This document shows positions 29,601 through 38,962 of a stretch of DNA of 64,000 bases, piece after piece. The DNA comes from Puffinus mauretanicus. Its lineage: Eukaryota > Chordata > Aves > Procellariiformes > Procellariidae. The DNA lies in contig JAJKFH010003075.1 of NCBI GenBank assembly GCA_023333565.1, positions 1,043,501 to 1,107,500 on the forward strand, read 5' to 3'. Position numbers and translations under genes: made by a program. Every line of letters starts with the position of its first letter. Positions within the stretch are counted from its first letter, which is position 1. The notes beneath the pieces are model-generated. The model was given only the letters and a program-made list of their open reading frames with translations, did not search any database and was not told the DNA's origin.

Positions 29601-32600
29601 TTGACAGCTGTCATTTTAAGAATTAAATCTTCCACAACCTACCAAAATCAATTGTGCAGTTCAGTGTGAAAAAAAATCTCTTAAAATACACAATCTGTAA
29701 TATAAGAAACGCTTCACACCTTCTTGCACACCTTCTAGAATTAAAGCCACTCTTTCTCTGCTGTTTATACATCTTTTTTAGACATGATGACCATGTGGTG
29801 AATGTCAGGTTTGCAGCAACAGAACACTTTTTCCAGTGTGGAGGCCTCTGCCACCCTGTAGCCCTCACCCACTTATTCCGGGCTTTACCTCTAGTTGTGC
29901 TGATGCAACTTTGCTCTAGACCAGATAAATGAAATAATTTTGGTTAAAAAGAAAACAAGCGCACCCCTTTTTGGGTGAGGTGGGCTTTTTTTTCCTCTCT
30001 CTCTTTTTTTTTCCCCCCTTCAAATACAGCACAGATGTGCAAAAACCACACAGTGATGTGGTTTACAAGAATAGCCCCTCAAAACAGTTGCATTGCTACA
30101 ACTGCAGAACAGGGCTCTGAATAAAAGAGTAATTCCCACTGAAGTTGTTTGCAAAGGTGCACTCTGATCATAATTAAAGGGCTAATACCTTCTAACAATT
30201 TTAATCCTTTTGTGAAGCGTAAGGGGAAAAAATCAGGAGTGGGATGGGCAAAACCCAGAAAAGATGCCAAAGTTCACTTTCAGCAAAGCACAGGTAAACA
30301 TAAGGATAATAAACTAAAACTGTATATAGAGGTCCTTTGCCTATAGCTTCCTTTTAATCAGTAGAAGGTTACAGAAAAAAGAGTATGGTCACCATGGTCC
30401 CTTTTAAAATTTATGTCAGGTTTTTAAACATATATCTATTATCCCTTTTTGTTTCTGCAGTTGGTCATGTATAATCATTCATCAATACTGCCTCTTTTTC
30501 TTTTCCCCCCCTTTTTTTTTTTCCTTTTTTTCCCCCAAGTGGTGATTTCTTTCACTTTTTCTCATTTGGGCAATCATCAGGAAAGGAAAGAACCAGATGA
30601 TACCTGAGCAAATACTGAATGCCAAAAACAGAGCAACTGTGTTCCCTTCCAGCTATATCACAATAGTGCGAACAGAGGGAAACCACATACCTTGTTACCT
30701 CCTGCTGCAGTCGGGAAACACTGGGCACATAGAACATTACCCCAAAGAAAAGCAAAGGCTCATTGGCAAATTTGTCCAGCTGCTTCTTCAGAGGCTTTTC
30801 CAGTTCAACCCAGCGGGCTTGCTGGCTCTTGCTGAGAAACCAAAGGCCGAAGTAGTGCGTCTAGATAAAGAAACAAAATAGAGTCAGTTTACCTTTTCCA
30901 GCCAGATCACACACACAATCAATGACACAAATGCAAATAAGAACAGATGGCATCGTGGAAATTCTTCCATATGCAAAATCAGAGTAATTTCTTTTTTACT
31001 GTCCTTTTTTATTTTTCGGACAATCTTGAAGACAATGACAAATTAATATTGCAATATAATATGCTTCATGGAGTACTATCTGACCCTTACCATCTCTCCC
31101 AAATGCGTATTAAAAAGCTCTATCTGACATTATGGCACAGGTGACATAAATGATTTACAGAAAGCATCTGAGTCTTTGTTTTCTTTTACACCTGTGCCTT
31201 GTGAACAGACAGCAAACACGAAGTCTGAATCAAAGCACAAAGGCTTCATGAGACTTTGGATCAGGCCCATTGCAGGAAAGGACAAGGACTCTTCCAACTA
31301 TAAAAAAGAATGCAAACCCATAGGCATATGTCAAAATATATCTACCAATACCAGAACCGTTTACCCAATACAGAACATGTTTACTTTTTTTTTTTTAAAT
31401 GCACTCACAAAGTTTTATGATGGACAAGTATTACACTTAAAATGTGCATCACACACACAAGTTGTTTGCTCTTGGCTCTTACAAAAATACCAGGTTGAAA
31501 ACCTCAGCTATTTCCTATCCTGTGTAAATCTCAACGGCTGTGGTACCTCCTGTATAAGCCACATAGGACTGTTGCTGGTGGAGAGTAATTAACGAGGAAC
31601 GATGTTCAGAACTAGAGCTTCAAATACTACAAATTGGTAATAAGCAGCTGACGGAATAGCCAATCCATCATGAAGGATTCTATCGAAAAGCCCTTAAACC
31701 ACGGTGTTAAACACACACTGATCTACTACTGCAGGCAAATGCATACTACCGCTACAGATCTGAAAAAAAGGAGAAAAATGTTCGTGTTTAGCAAAGGAAC
31801 TAACGCATCAGTTGCTTGGAAATCTAATTGTAGCCCTAACTGTGAAGTTTGTATAACATCTTTTTCTTCAGTATTTCAGCTGACAGCATCTGGAGATTTC
31901 CACCAATGCCTTCAATATAAAATACCACTCCGTACTAACACTGGAATGAATGAAACAGAAACAGAGAGGCACTTTTGTGGACACTAAACAGGTTTATGAT
32001 CTGAAAGTGGATCATTACTATTTCTGCATATTTCTATCATTTTATTTCAATAAACTTTCTTGGTGTTTAATCCAACTGACTCCCTATTCAGTGAAAACTT
32101 TCCAGTAGTTTCCATTAGATTAGATTAACCCTAAAGCAAATAAAATACTTATTTTGTTGTTATAGCTTAACTTACCTCGACAACAATCCTTCTACAGGCA
32201 GTCAAAATCCTTTATACATAGCACCACATTTTAAATAAAGATACTTGAGATAAAGAATAGAGAAACCCCTATTTGCTGTTTTATAAAACTTTCATTTGAA
32301 ATTACTTTTAATACATTCAAAAAGTTTAGCCTATAAATCAACCATCAAGATTTCACCAACTGGATTTCCCAGATGTTCATGCTTTTAAATAAAAAGTCTT
32401 CAAAAGTAGCAGACAAACTGCAACCATTACACTTTGTAAAAGCCACCATCAACAGCCTGTTTCACTTTGGTAAGGATACTTCTCTAAAAACCATTGCATG
32501 TACCATGACTTAGCATAGAACACAAGGGCAACTAATGCAATATTGAAAAATTAAAATGCTTTGAAATGACAACAAGCCAGCAGGGGCAACACTGCTCCAA

Positions 32601-35600
32601 CTATTTTATAGCTGAGGGCATGCAAAAGAGAATCATATGCAAAAACTCTGAATTGAAAGTGCAGGTGTATTTACTTTAGGGTCTCATTACGTACATATTT
32701 TCAACTTTGGAGAACGTCCAGACTAGCATTTAACTAAGGTGATAACTAATTCAACTTGATTCCTCAATTAAGCCTGACAAACCTGCCCTATAGCTTGAAC
32801 ACTGCTCAGTCCTTTCTCTTTAAGCTCAGTTTGGTACAGTGAAGCAAGCTAGTTCTTTTTTTGAAGAGAATCAATGCAGTATTTCCTTCTAGAATTTAAA
32901 GATATCTTCAATAAATCAATCATTCCAGGGCACAAATAAATCAAGAAGTCAGCATCTCCCATAGGATAAACCTAAACCAAAACTAACCATGACTGATACA
33001 TGTCTACTCTCCCTCTGTAGTAATCACTGGATAAAAAGTTCTTTCTGATGAGCTCACCATGATCGTAATTAGATTAAAATGAAGGTGGGAGGTACAGTGG
33101 AGACAGCAAAGGAAAGGAATTCATGTGAAGGCAGAAAAAAGCACAGTGATTTTACCACCTCATAAGGGAAATCCTTTAATGCACAAACTCTTGAAAAATC
33201 ACTGCAGGGCAGCTCATCCTCAGCAAGAAACAGTCCAGAGCTATGAAAACAGACCTTCCATATTACTTTAAAAAGTAAACATTCACATCACCTAGGACCC
33301 AAATTTGCAGTGTCAAGTACTTGTAAAACATTTAGCAACTAAGATGATTTGGAGTCTGAAGTCTAAAAGAGTTATTCAAGGGATTAAGGGTATTGCAATT
33401 AAACAGCTCAAATGAGCACAGTCCCTCCCCTTTGAGGGGGGGCAGGGGGACAACAAAAATTTAGATTTGCTACAGTAGAAAGGCTTCCAAGTCCCAAATC
33501 CAGAATCTTGAATCACTTCCAAGGAATAAGAAGTGAAGGGAATGCAGTGTTTAAGCTTCTAGACTACAGCAGATACAGTGGACCAACCACGGCAGCATGC
33601 ATTTCACACAAATAAAAGACGACCGTTTTCCTGGAAAGCAGCCTGGAGAGGATCGAGCAATTGCAGATGAAGCACAAGGACTGCAGAGCAGTCACAAATG
33701 CATGCACTTTGGAGAGACAACCAACACAGTTATCTGAAAATTAGCTCCCTGTCGCCAGGAACTTTACTTCTTGAAAACATTAGCATTTTTTAACAACCCA
33801 ACAGTGGGGAAGGACTTCCGTAGCCACTACTGTGAATGCCTGAAGAGACACTCTCCCCTAGGAACATTAGTAATTCCCAAACAGAGGAGGAACGTGGGAC
33901 TGGAAATGGCTGGACCGTCAAGTTCAGCATGCTATGACCAGGCATATGACTATCCAGAAGGCCTTACAGAATCTGAGTCATGTGTTGCCATACACTCCAG
34001 CCCATAAAACATTTTTAGAGTACAGACACCCCACAAATTAGATGAGGGGATATAAAAATGGGATCTTTTTCTCTATACGCAGCTGATTGAAAACTAGGTT
34101 GATTCCAAAAGCTGGTCTGTTTGTCCATCTGTGCAAAGTGAACCACTGGCTTCACTCCAGTTTTCATGGAATAAATATCTACCCCTACACCTGGCAGGCT
34201 CTGAAGTAACACAGGCTGCTCTAGCAGGTACATCAGCAGTCAAAGGGGCAAAGAAAGTGAATGATGCTTTCACTTCTAAAAAGAAAAAAATCCTTCTTCC
34301 AGCCGCAGCTGAGAGACTGGTGATACACACTGAAGGAAAGTTTTTCATATTACTAAATGTATGCACACACATCCCTTCTGCAGACAAAGAGCTTCAGCTG
34401 CCAGTGCTTCTGGTCTGCCTAATCTGCAAATAGACGAAGAGCTCTGTTAGAAAAGAGTTTACATTAATTTTCTCTCAAGGTTTTAAAATTTGTCTTCAAT
34501 TTGACTTCATACGCGGTACAAGGAAACTCTGCTAAAGCAGCGGACAAGAACCAGAGCACCTGCACACCCCAACCACACTACGTGAAAAGGTGATCCTCGA
34601 AATATGGTGAGTCAGAAAAGAAAACTGGATACACAAAACCTGTGCTGAGAAGTCTTATAAAAGACGACATTATAGCTGCCAGTTCAGGAGGCAACATACT
34701 TGTTTTGGACTTGGACTTGGCTATAGTCCCAAGAGCAGAACTACCCCTGCCTTTATGTCGGGCAAAAAGAGTAGAATTGTCAACCACAGGAGATGACAGA
34801 CACTTACTAAACCAGCAAATCTCATTCAAAAGGATCCAACAAGACAGGCTTGCTTTATTAAAGCATCTGGTTAAGCAGCCAACTAAATATTTATCCTTGA
34901 GAAAGAGGCAGAGTTCCAGCTCCTCTGGGCCAGAAGCATTAAACCCTGCTATCCCGGGGCGCTCGCACAGAGGGGAAGGCACCGTTTACGGTGCCAATTG
35001 TTCCTCGAAGGTCTCTTGTCCAAGCGCTGCCTGACCCCCATCCCAGCTTCGCTGGCAAGACGAGTCAAACCAAGACAAACTTCAAGGCAACCTGGCTGCC
35101 AAACACAGGTTTTCAGTCGTGCCCTACGAGGAGGGGACACCTTCTAGGGCACAAAAAAAAAAAAAAGGCAGAATGGCAGCAAAGGGCCACCCCTGCACAG
35201 CAGTCAGCATCCACCTGCGGTGCTCAGCCCGACATCCTCCTGCTTTGGTTTGGGTTTTGCAGCATCGTAGTGCTGGAGGTACCATTGTGAAATTCAGCTT
35301 GAAAGAATAATTTTCGTTGGAAAGGACCTTCTTGCCGCCCCCCCTCCCCCCCACCTTACAATACATCAGAACGTTCCCTCTTTAAACTTTTTATCATTTT
35401 ATAAAGTGAATTAAGGAGAACAAAAAAGAGAAAGAGACATGAAGTCTCACAACAGATTTGTACAGATTACTCTGCTATTTCAAGCAGGTTCACTTTGTCT
35501 CACTTGAAGGGGAAAATGCCATTACATTGGGGGAAAAAAATCCTTTTTATAATCTGTGCACATACATACAAGATTATAAAATGACGTTTCTGACCTTGTC

Positions 35601-38600
35601 TTTCCTCTCTTTCCCTTCCTTCCCTTTTCTCGTCTTTACTTTTTACATAATGCTGGCATAAGATCTCATTTTATTGGAACCAGTAACTGTTCAACTAGAA
35701 GACCCAATGCTTTGTCAAGAGCTTTGCTGAAAAGGATAAAACCAGATTTTACAGTAGTTACATGGCTACACTTTCTACTGACCTATTCCTGAACCCTGAC
35801 TCAGTCAGGGAGGGAGTTGCATTCCCCAGAGATCAAATAGAAATATGCATAATCCATTAGACACTGTTTTTCAGTCATTTGTGGTCTAATGATTGGCAGT
35901 CCTTCACAACAATACATAGAGTAATCTCAAACAGTTTTGCTTTTTAGCAGGGGTGGGTTAGACAGTTTTTTGTTTCTTTCTAAGAAATCGGCTTGAGTGA
36001 AACATGGATGTATTCCTAACACGAAGGTAAAAGTTGGAGTACACCTGGGATTTATTTAAACATAAGACCAAACTAAAGTATCAAAAAAAAAAAAAATTGA
36101 TCTTTACTTTGAAGAGAACACATATTCTTACCTGAGACTGCACAGAGGAGACAAACAGGATTTTAGTACTGTTTTGTGAGCATGGGATTTAATGAAGCTT
36201 AGTTTCTTCCTTACTTGTACATCACAGTTTGCTGATTAGGATTTCTAAGAAAAGGCATATTTCCAACTAAAGTATTTGCTGCATTTGGGGAATTTAAGAA
36301 GTCTCTGTCCAATATGGACACTTGCAAGGATTTTCTCCTCGGTTAAGCAGCCAACTAAGAAGCCAACACTTAATGGGCTTCTCTCCTCTACTCAGCTACC
36401 CAGTTGCACAAATCTTGTAGAAATTTGAGCTTTGTCAAAGTATTTTTGACCCTTCTGTAGAATTTGATTGGCCAGTGAGTTCAAAAATGATGGTAAAGCC
36501 TAGAGAGGGGAGGGAACAGTCACCAAATGACTGCATCAGCCTCGTTTCCCTACAAACCATGGCAGGAAGACTAGAGGGGCAGAAGAAGAATTGAATTTTG
36601 GGTCTGAAGGAAAGGACATCGCCCAGCACCAGACACATCCAAGCTTGCTAGCTCCAATTATTCCTCACCAAAGGAGCAGAAGAGGATACAGGGAGACTCT
36701 CTCAGAGCTGAAAGAGGTCGGTAATTCTCTTCTCTCCTAAACATTTGAAGCAGCAATGGATGCTACCAGAATCAATCAGAAAAAGAGATTAAAAAAAAAA
36801 AAAAAAACAAAAAACAACTTCTGTCAAAAAATGCTGTACTGTTGAAATTTGAACTTTACAAAATCGGTTCAACGTTGCCAAAACTTTGTTTAGAAAAAAA
36901 GTGGGGAAGGTGATGAAAGAAGGGGAAAGTGTTCCAACAACATCAAAGCATTCTCTTCTGTGTTGTTAAAATATTTTTTTATCTTGAAACACAAACTTTT
37001 TGTGCTGACATATTTCTTTTTGCATAACACAAATGATTTTGAAAAAGAAAAAACCCCAAAGCAATAGAAAACCCCCATGAAACTGAATACTGAACAAAAC
37101 AACTTCCTTTGCTACTCTACTGTCCAATCTGTTTTCTCTGGAAAATTTTGAAACGTCAGGCTTTGTTCCAAAGTGGAACAAAACACGTTCTGAAATCACA
37201 AAATGCTTTGTGGAAAAGAATGCTAACCCGCTGACGGAGCTATTGTTCGCAAACGCAGGTGGACCTCCAGAGAGAATCATTAGGCCCCAGACTTTTGCTG
37301 CACCAACTAGATAAGCCCACAAGGAATACGAGGAGAATCACTTCATTCATTTCACTCCTTTCTGCGCTGGAAGGAAAGGGAAGGACCTAACCTCTCTGTA
37401 AGGACACCCTAAAGCATCACCAACAGAAAGGAAAAAAAAAGTAAAAAAATCTTCATCTGGGAAATCTTCATCTCTAGAAGGGGAGGGGGAAGATGATTCT
37501 ACTAAAATCCACATTAAAAAAAAAAAAAACTATGAAAAAACACTATGCAATACTCTGACTTTCTGCCCTGTTCCTGCCTGCACATTCTCCTGCCTATTCT
37601 GCACACAGACACACAGAGTGAGATTCTTCTCTCATTCTTTATCATTACTGATGTACGAAAAAGGAATTTTTGTTTAGTTTTCATCTGCACTAGTTATTTG
37701 TATGCTACCTTCCACTTGCCACCATTACAAAGGGCCACGGACCAACAAATGTAAGACACTGCAAGATTATTAGATTTCCCAGCTGTGCTTACAGAAAGCA
37801 TCAGCCAGCACAGTCAGATGATAATGCAGCAATTTCCAGGCAACCGTTTTCAACTTGTGATTTGCAAAAGCCTAGAAGCATGCAGGATACATGTAAGGAG
37901 TCCACAGAAAGTAAGTAAGAAAAGACAGTTCATTTGTCCCATGCACGTTGGAGAGATATTTGTAAAAAGGCCTCAATACTTAAAATAAACACTGAACTCT
38001 ATAGCAAGAAGTAGAAAATAAAGGATTTCAGTCTTTAATAAAGTAAGACTGGGTTTCTTCAGCCTTTTCAGAAGCATTGGGAACGTAAAAGAAGCCTTTC
38101 AAAGTTTCAGATCTGAAATATTTCAGTTAAACAAAAAAGAAAGAAAAAACCACCATCCTCAAACTGTTACTAGTTGCTCCTGCTAGTAACACAGCTGTTG
38201 TCTCTTTCAGTATGTTAGTGACAAGAATATATTTATATGAAGGTGGATATTTAAAAGCCAGTGGTCTCCTTCCCACTGGCATAATTCAACCAGCAGTGTT
38301 GGTGAAACCAGGGTTACATTCAGATAAAAGTTACTGTAACTTGGCCCTTGGCATCCCAGTTCAGAAAGTAACACCCATCGCTTTCTAAGAAAAGAAGAAA
38401 CCTCATCTTCGTATTACAAAGAGCTCTCAAAGCTATGATGAATGAACAACAGCACAAAACCCTGAGTGCCGTTCTGCCTTCAGTTTTCATGCAACCCGAA
38501 TATGTTTGTCCAAGCTCCAGCTGCTGATCATATCTGGCCAGCTCCGAGAACAACATGATTCAAACAAACAGACTGCCCGAGCTAAAAATGTGTCCAATTA

Positions 38601-38810
38601 TACAGTGACAGATGGTCTTTCCCGGGTTACTCTTACCTCACGTAATTCCAGCCTCTGAGCCACAGCTTCCAAGCACTCCTGCCCCGTGCTCTCCACGGAG
38701 AGGGTGCACTCGATCACATTGTTGTCCAGCAGACGGATCCTTGTCACAAAGCAGTTCTTGCTCAAGACGTTGTAGCGTCTGGTCCGTCGCAGTTTCAGCC
38801 CGAAAGGCAT
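2607..38810 (-). CDS. PTPN14: PTPN14 partial coding region, four exons joined
   Basis: PTPN14 (Pez) is a cytoplasmic/junctional and nuclear non-receptor tyrosine phosphatase that restrains YAP in Hippo signalling (family knowledge). The visible CDS is the complement of join(2607..2674, 4919..5016, 30691..30860, 38637..38810), 510 bases and 170 codons, with matching phases at every junction and no stop. It gives the N-terminal basic stretch ([12 protein letters not shown]), the FERM F1 lobe and the first part of F2 (for example DYNQF and EYVLFPM at the end). All junctions are GT-AG. The paralogue PTPN21 starts MPLPFGLKLKRTRRY, as I recall it, so the start here fits PTPN14 better. The remaining FERM, the linker and the catalytic domain are outside the window on the low-coordinate side. 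No frameshift or premature stop is seen, so the gene looks intact. Confidence 0.95.
2675..4918 (-). other. PTPN14: PTPN14 intron of 2244 bases
   Basis: This intron lies between the exons at 4919-5016 and 2607-2674, with GTAAGA donor and TTTTTTCCAG acceptor. It holds an A20 run at 3067-3086 and otherwise unremarkable AT-rich sequence. No RNA gene, transposon or coding segment is recognised. Confidence 0.9.
3067..3086 (+). repeat. A20 homopolymer
   Basis: Twenty consecutive A; no retroposed gene or target-site duplication is recognisable next to it. Confidence 0.85.
4919..5016 (-). CDS. PTPN14: PTPN14 third coding exon, start of FERM F2 lobe
   Basis: The exon is 98 bases. Its first base completes the split Arg codon (AG|A), followed by 32 codons and one base of an Ala codon. 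The peptide starts [14 protein letters not shown] and ends IRLAGLAVQ, a signature of the F2 (acyl-CoA-binding-protein-like) lobe in this family. The acceptor is TTTTTTTGTTTGTAG before 5016 and the donor is CAAG|GTAAGA with GT at 4918-4917. Neither 98 nor 170 is a multiple of three, so single skips break the frame, whereas losing this exon and both neighbours (336 bases) would keep it. Confidence 0.95.
6617..6648 (+). repeat. Imperfect GT/GC dinucleotide repeat
   Basis: An alternating purine-pyrimidine stretch (ACACGTGTGCGTGTGTGTGT continuing to GCGTGTGC) of about 32 bases; such runs can adopt Z-DNA. Confidence 0.8.
7688..7722. repeat. Perfect 20-bp palindrome plus an adjacent direct half-copy
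   Basis: CACAAAACTATAGTTTTGTG (7688-7707) equals its own reverse complement. Two bases later the 13-base segment CACAAAACTATAG is repeated directly (7710-7722). The arrangement is an inverted repeat with a third half-site. I know no element with this exact terminus. Confidence 0.85.
11150..11292 (+). mobile_element. MIR-like SINE fragment
   Basis: The order of segments matches the MIR consensus as I remember it: ATTTTATAAACAGAACATCT, CTGAGGCACATGG, GAAGTTACTTGTGCAAGG (consensus-like aagtgacttgcccaagg), then TAGGTTTTGTTCCCAAGTCT, and finally ATCAGAGTACTTACTGGATG running into CTGCTT. MIR elements are ancient tRNA-derived SINEs found across amniotes. The copy is old and diverged; edges are approximate. 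Confidence 0.6.
14099..14126. repeat. A/T-rich inverted repeat
   Basis: CTTTCTTTTTT, a GATCAT spacer, then an A-rich arm with AAAAAAAGAAA forms a potential hairpin of about ten pairs. It is composed of low-complexity sequence and is probably incidental. Confidence 0.5.
14270..14352 (+). mobile_element. Possible MIR-like remnant
   Basis: After an A18 run the sequence reads GAGAAAACAGGGGACTGAGG, GATGCAACTTCCCATAATGG and GAACTAAACCCAAATCACCT, loosely following the MIR order (gaaactgagg, acttgcccaagg, gaacccaggtc). Similarity is low and the call is tentative. Confidence 0.25.
15862..15902 (+). repeat. A-rich (CAAAA)n low-complexity tract
   Basis: A run of A and CAAAA units of about 41 bases. 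It is not preceded by recognisable retroposed coding sequence. Confidence 0.75.
19847..19860 (+). repeat. (AC)7 microsatellite
   Basis: Seven AC units, short and perfect, in the 25.7 kb intron. Confidence 0.8.
20487..20763 (+). mobile_element. CR1 LINE, truncated 3' end
   Basis: This is a typical 5'-truncated CR1 copy. It reads through the hallmark segments GGTTCTTCACTGAGAGGGTG, CACTGGAACAGGCTCCCCAG, GTTCAAGGCGTGTCTGGATG and TCCCTTCCAACTTGAGATAT, then ends TGTGATTCTATGATTC, the CR1 terminal octamer pattern. There is no poly-A tail, as expected for CR1. Only the 3' untranslated part and the very end of the element are present, so it has no coding potential. It lies antisense to the PTPN14 transcript. 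The 5' edge is approximate. Confidence 0.92.
23364..23383 (+). repeat. AT-rich dinucleotide repeat
   Basis: ATATATATAAAATATATATA, two AT blocks flanking AAA. Confidence 0.75.
26177..26197 (+). repeat. (TTTG)n short tandem repeat
   Basis: A short TTTG tandem after a T run; low-complexity intronic sequence. Confidence 0.65.
27240..27494 (+). mobile_element. CR1 LINE, older truncated 3' end
   Basis: This copy carries the CR1 3' segments CAAACTGAAATACAAGAAAT, GATTGAACACTGGAACAGGT, GGAGATATTTAAAACCCAGT, GCAGATGATCTCCAGAGGTA and CCTTCCAACCTCAACCATCC, ending in a degraded octamer (CTGCAACTCCGTGG). The wording CCTCAACCATCCTG and the Lys/Arg-like TACAAGAAATTTCTTCTAAA section differ from the copy at 20487, so it probably belongs to a different CR1 subfamily and is more degraded at its end. 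The 5' edge is approximate. Confidence 0.9.
28138..28153 (+). repeat. (GGA)5 trinucleotide repeat
   Basis: Five GGA units flanked on both sides by GTTGCAGG-like sequence (AGTTGCAGG before, AGTTGCAGGG after), so the repeat sits inside a short direct duplication. Confidence 0.75.
29985..30021 (+). repeat. 37-base pyrimidine tract
   Basis: This second all-pyrimidine run lies about 470 bases further into the same intron, with a 6-base C run. It is purine-only on the transcript strand. Confidence 0.85.
30491..30536 (+). repeat. 46-base pyrimidine tract (purine/G-run in transcript)
   Basis: All bases are C or T, with a 7-base C run and a 5-base C run. It lies 154-200 bases inside the intron after the donor at 30690, so the PTPN14 pre-mRNA carries an A/G tract with two G runs there. 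Confidence 0.88.
30691..30860 (-). CDS. PTPN14: PTPN14 second coding exon, rest of FERM F1 lobe
   Basis: The exon is 170 bases, entered in phase 0 and left after two bases of an Arg codon. It reads [23 protein letters not shown] and [19 protein letters not shown], which is the conserved end of the FERM F1 lobe of the PTPN14/PTPN21 pair. The acceptor is TTTGTTTCTTTATCTAG directly before 30860 and the donor is ACAAG|GTATGT with GT at 30690-30689. Skipping this exon alone would shift the frame. The intron just downstream carries unusual purine and G-run tracts in the transcript (see findings). Confidence 0.95.
30861..38636 (-). other. PTPN14: PTPN14 intron of 7.8 kb
   Basis: This intron joins the ATG exon to the exon at 30691-30860. 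It has a strong GTAAGA donor and a TTTATCTAG acceptor. It contains a G7-A-G7 motif in the transcript strand (35338-35352), an A16 run at 36792-36807, a C-rich/G-rich local stem near 33424-33450 and no transposon I can name with confidence. The short ORFs (for example 34642-35034 on the plus strand) look like chance. Confidence 0.88.
35338..35352 (-). other. G7-A-G7 motif, possible G-quadruplex
   Basis: The plus strand has C7, T, C7, so the PTPN14 transcript strand reads G7AG7. Each G7 can be split into two G3 tracts with a one-base loop, giving a possible four-tract intramolecular quadruplex in DNA or pre-mRNA. Structure is inferred from sequence only. Confidence 0.5.
38637..38810 (-). CDS. 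PTPN14: PTPN14 first coding exon (codons 1-58)
   Basis: This exon encodes 58 residues beginning [14 protein letters not shown] and ending AQRLELRE, then a consensus donor (GAG|GTAAGA, GT at 38636-38635), phase 0. The ATG at 38810-38808 is secure: an in-frame TGA lies 21 bases upstream (38831-38829), so no longer N-terminus is possible in this exon. The start context has G at -3 but C at +4, so it is adequate rather than strong. The peptide is the basic N-terminus and the first strands of the ubiquitin-like F1 lobe of the FERM domain, which in this family contacts membranes and partners. The exon is clearly more GC-rich than the flanking introns. Confidence 0.96.
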
Positions 38811-38962
38811 GGCTGTTGGCCTGGAAGGTCACCCTTTCCCTGTACCCTTCCGAGAGTTATCAGCACACTTGTCGACTTGCCTTGAAGGCTTCTTCAATAG
38901 GCACTACTCTCCTCCAGAAATGGAGGTAGCTGTCCATTCCCAGGGCTAGCTTCAAGGGATTC
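38811..38962 (-). other. PTPN14: PTPN14 5' untranslated part of the ATG exon
   Basis: The leader segment is 152 bases between a good acceptor (TATGTATTTTGCAG, AG at 38964-38963) and the ATG at 38810. Because it begins at a splice acceptor, at least one further non-coding exon must exist upstream; no clear candidate with a promoter is recognised up to 64000. The segment holds a single upstream ATG, which opens a 25-codon uORF (separate entry), and an in-frame stop 7 codons before the main start. The acceptor is inferred from consensus and could be confirmed with transcript data. Confidence 0.75.
38860..38937 (-). promoter_or_regulatory. Upstream ORF in the PTPN14 leader (25 codons)
   Basis: The ORF starts at ATG 38937-38935 and ends at TGA 38862-38860, immediately followed by an in-frame TAA. 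Its peptide begins MDSYLHFW and ends SRQVC. The start context is GGGAATGG, with G at both -3 and +4, which is better than that of the main ATG. The stop lies 49 bases before the main ATG, and the uORF is in a different frame. If translated it would be expected to lower or condition PTPN14 translation through leaky scanning or reinitiation. Translation is inference only; no homology is recognised for the peptide. Confidence 0.5.

Larger units (their letters stand above)
5017..30690 (-). other. PTPN14: PTPN14 intron of 25.7 kb
   Basis: This is the large intron between the exons at 30691-30860 and 4919-5016. Recognisable content is one MIR-like SINE fragment (11150-11292), two CR1 fragments (20487-20763 and 27240-27494), short microsatellites, homopolymers and a perfect 20-bp palindrome (7688-7707). 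I examined the short ORFs throughout and none shows a domain, a plausible splice-flanked exon or a match to a protein I know. Slightly more GC-rich patches without further signal lie near 5690-5900, 12950-13160 and 22430-22800. Confidence 0.85.

Noticed and set aside
34642..35034. 130-codon plus-strand open frame with a plausible-looking peptide
   Set aside because: It has no known domain and overlaps a 134-codon frame on the other strand; neither has convincing splice or promoter context. Treated as chance.
35316..35332. GTTGGAAAGGACCTTC resembling the CR1 3' end
   Set aside because: Only about 16 bases match, with no octamer end before it and no CR1 body after it.
38637..38810. Assignment to the paralogue PTPN21
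   Set aside because: PTPN21 starts MPLPFGLKLKRTRRYTV as I recall it; this exon lacks the extra LP and has [13 protein letters not shown], which fits PTPN14.
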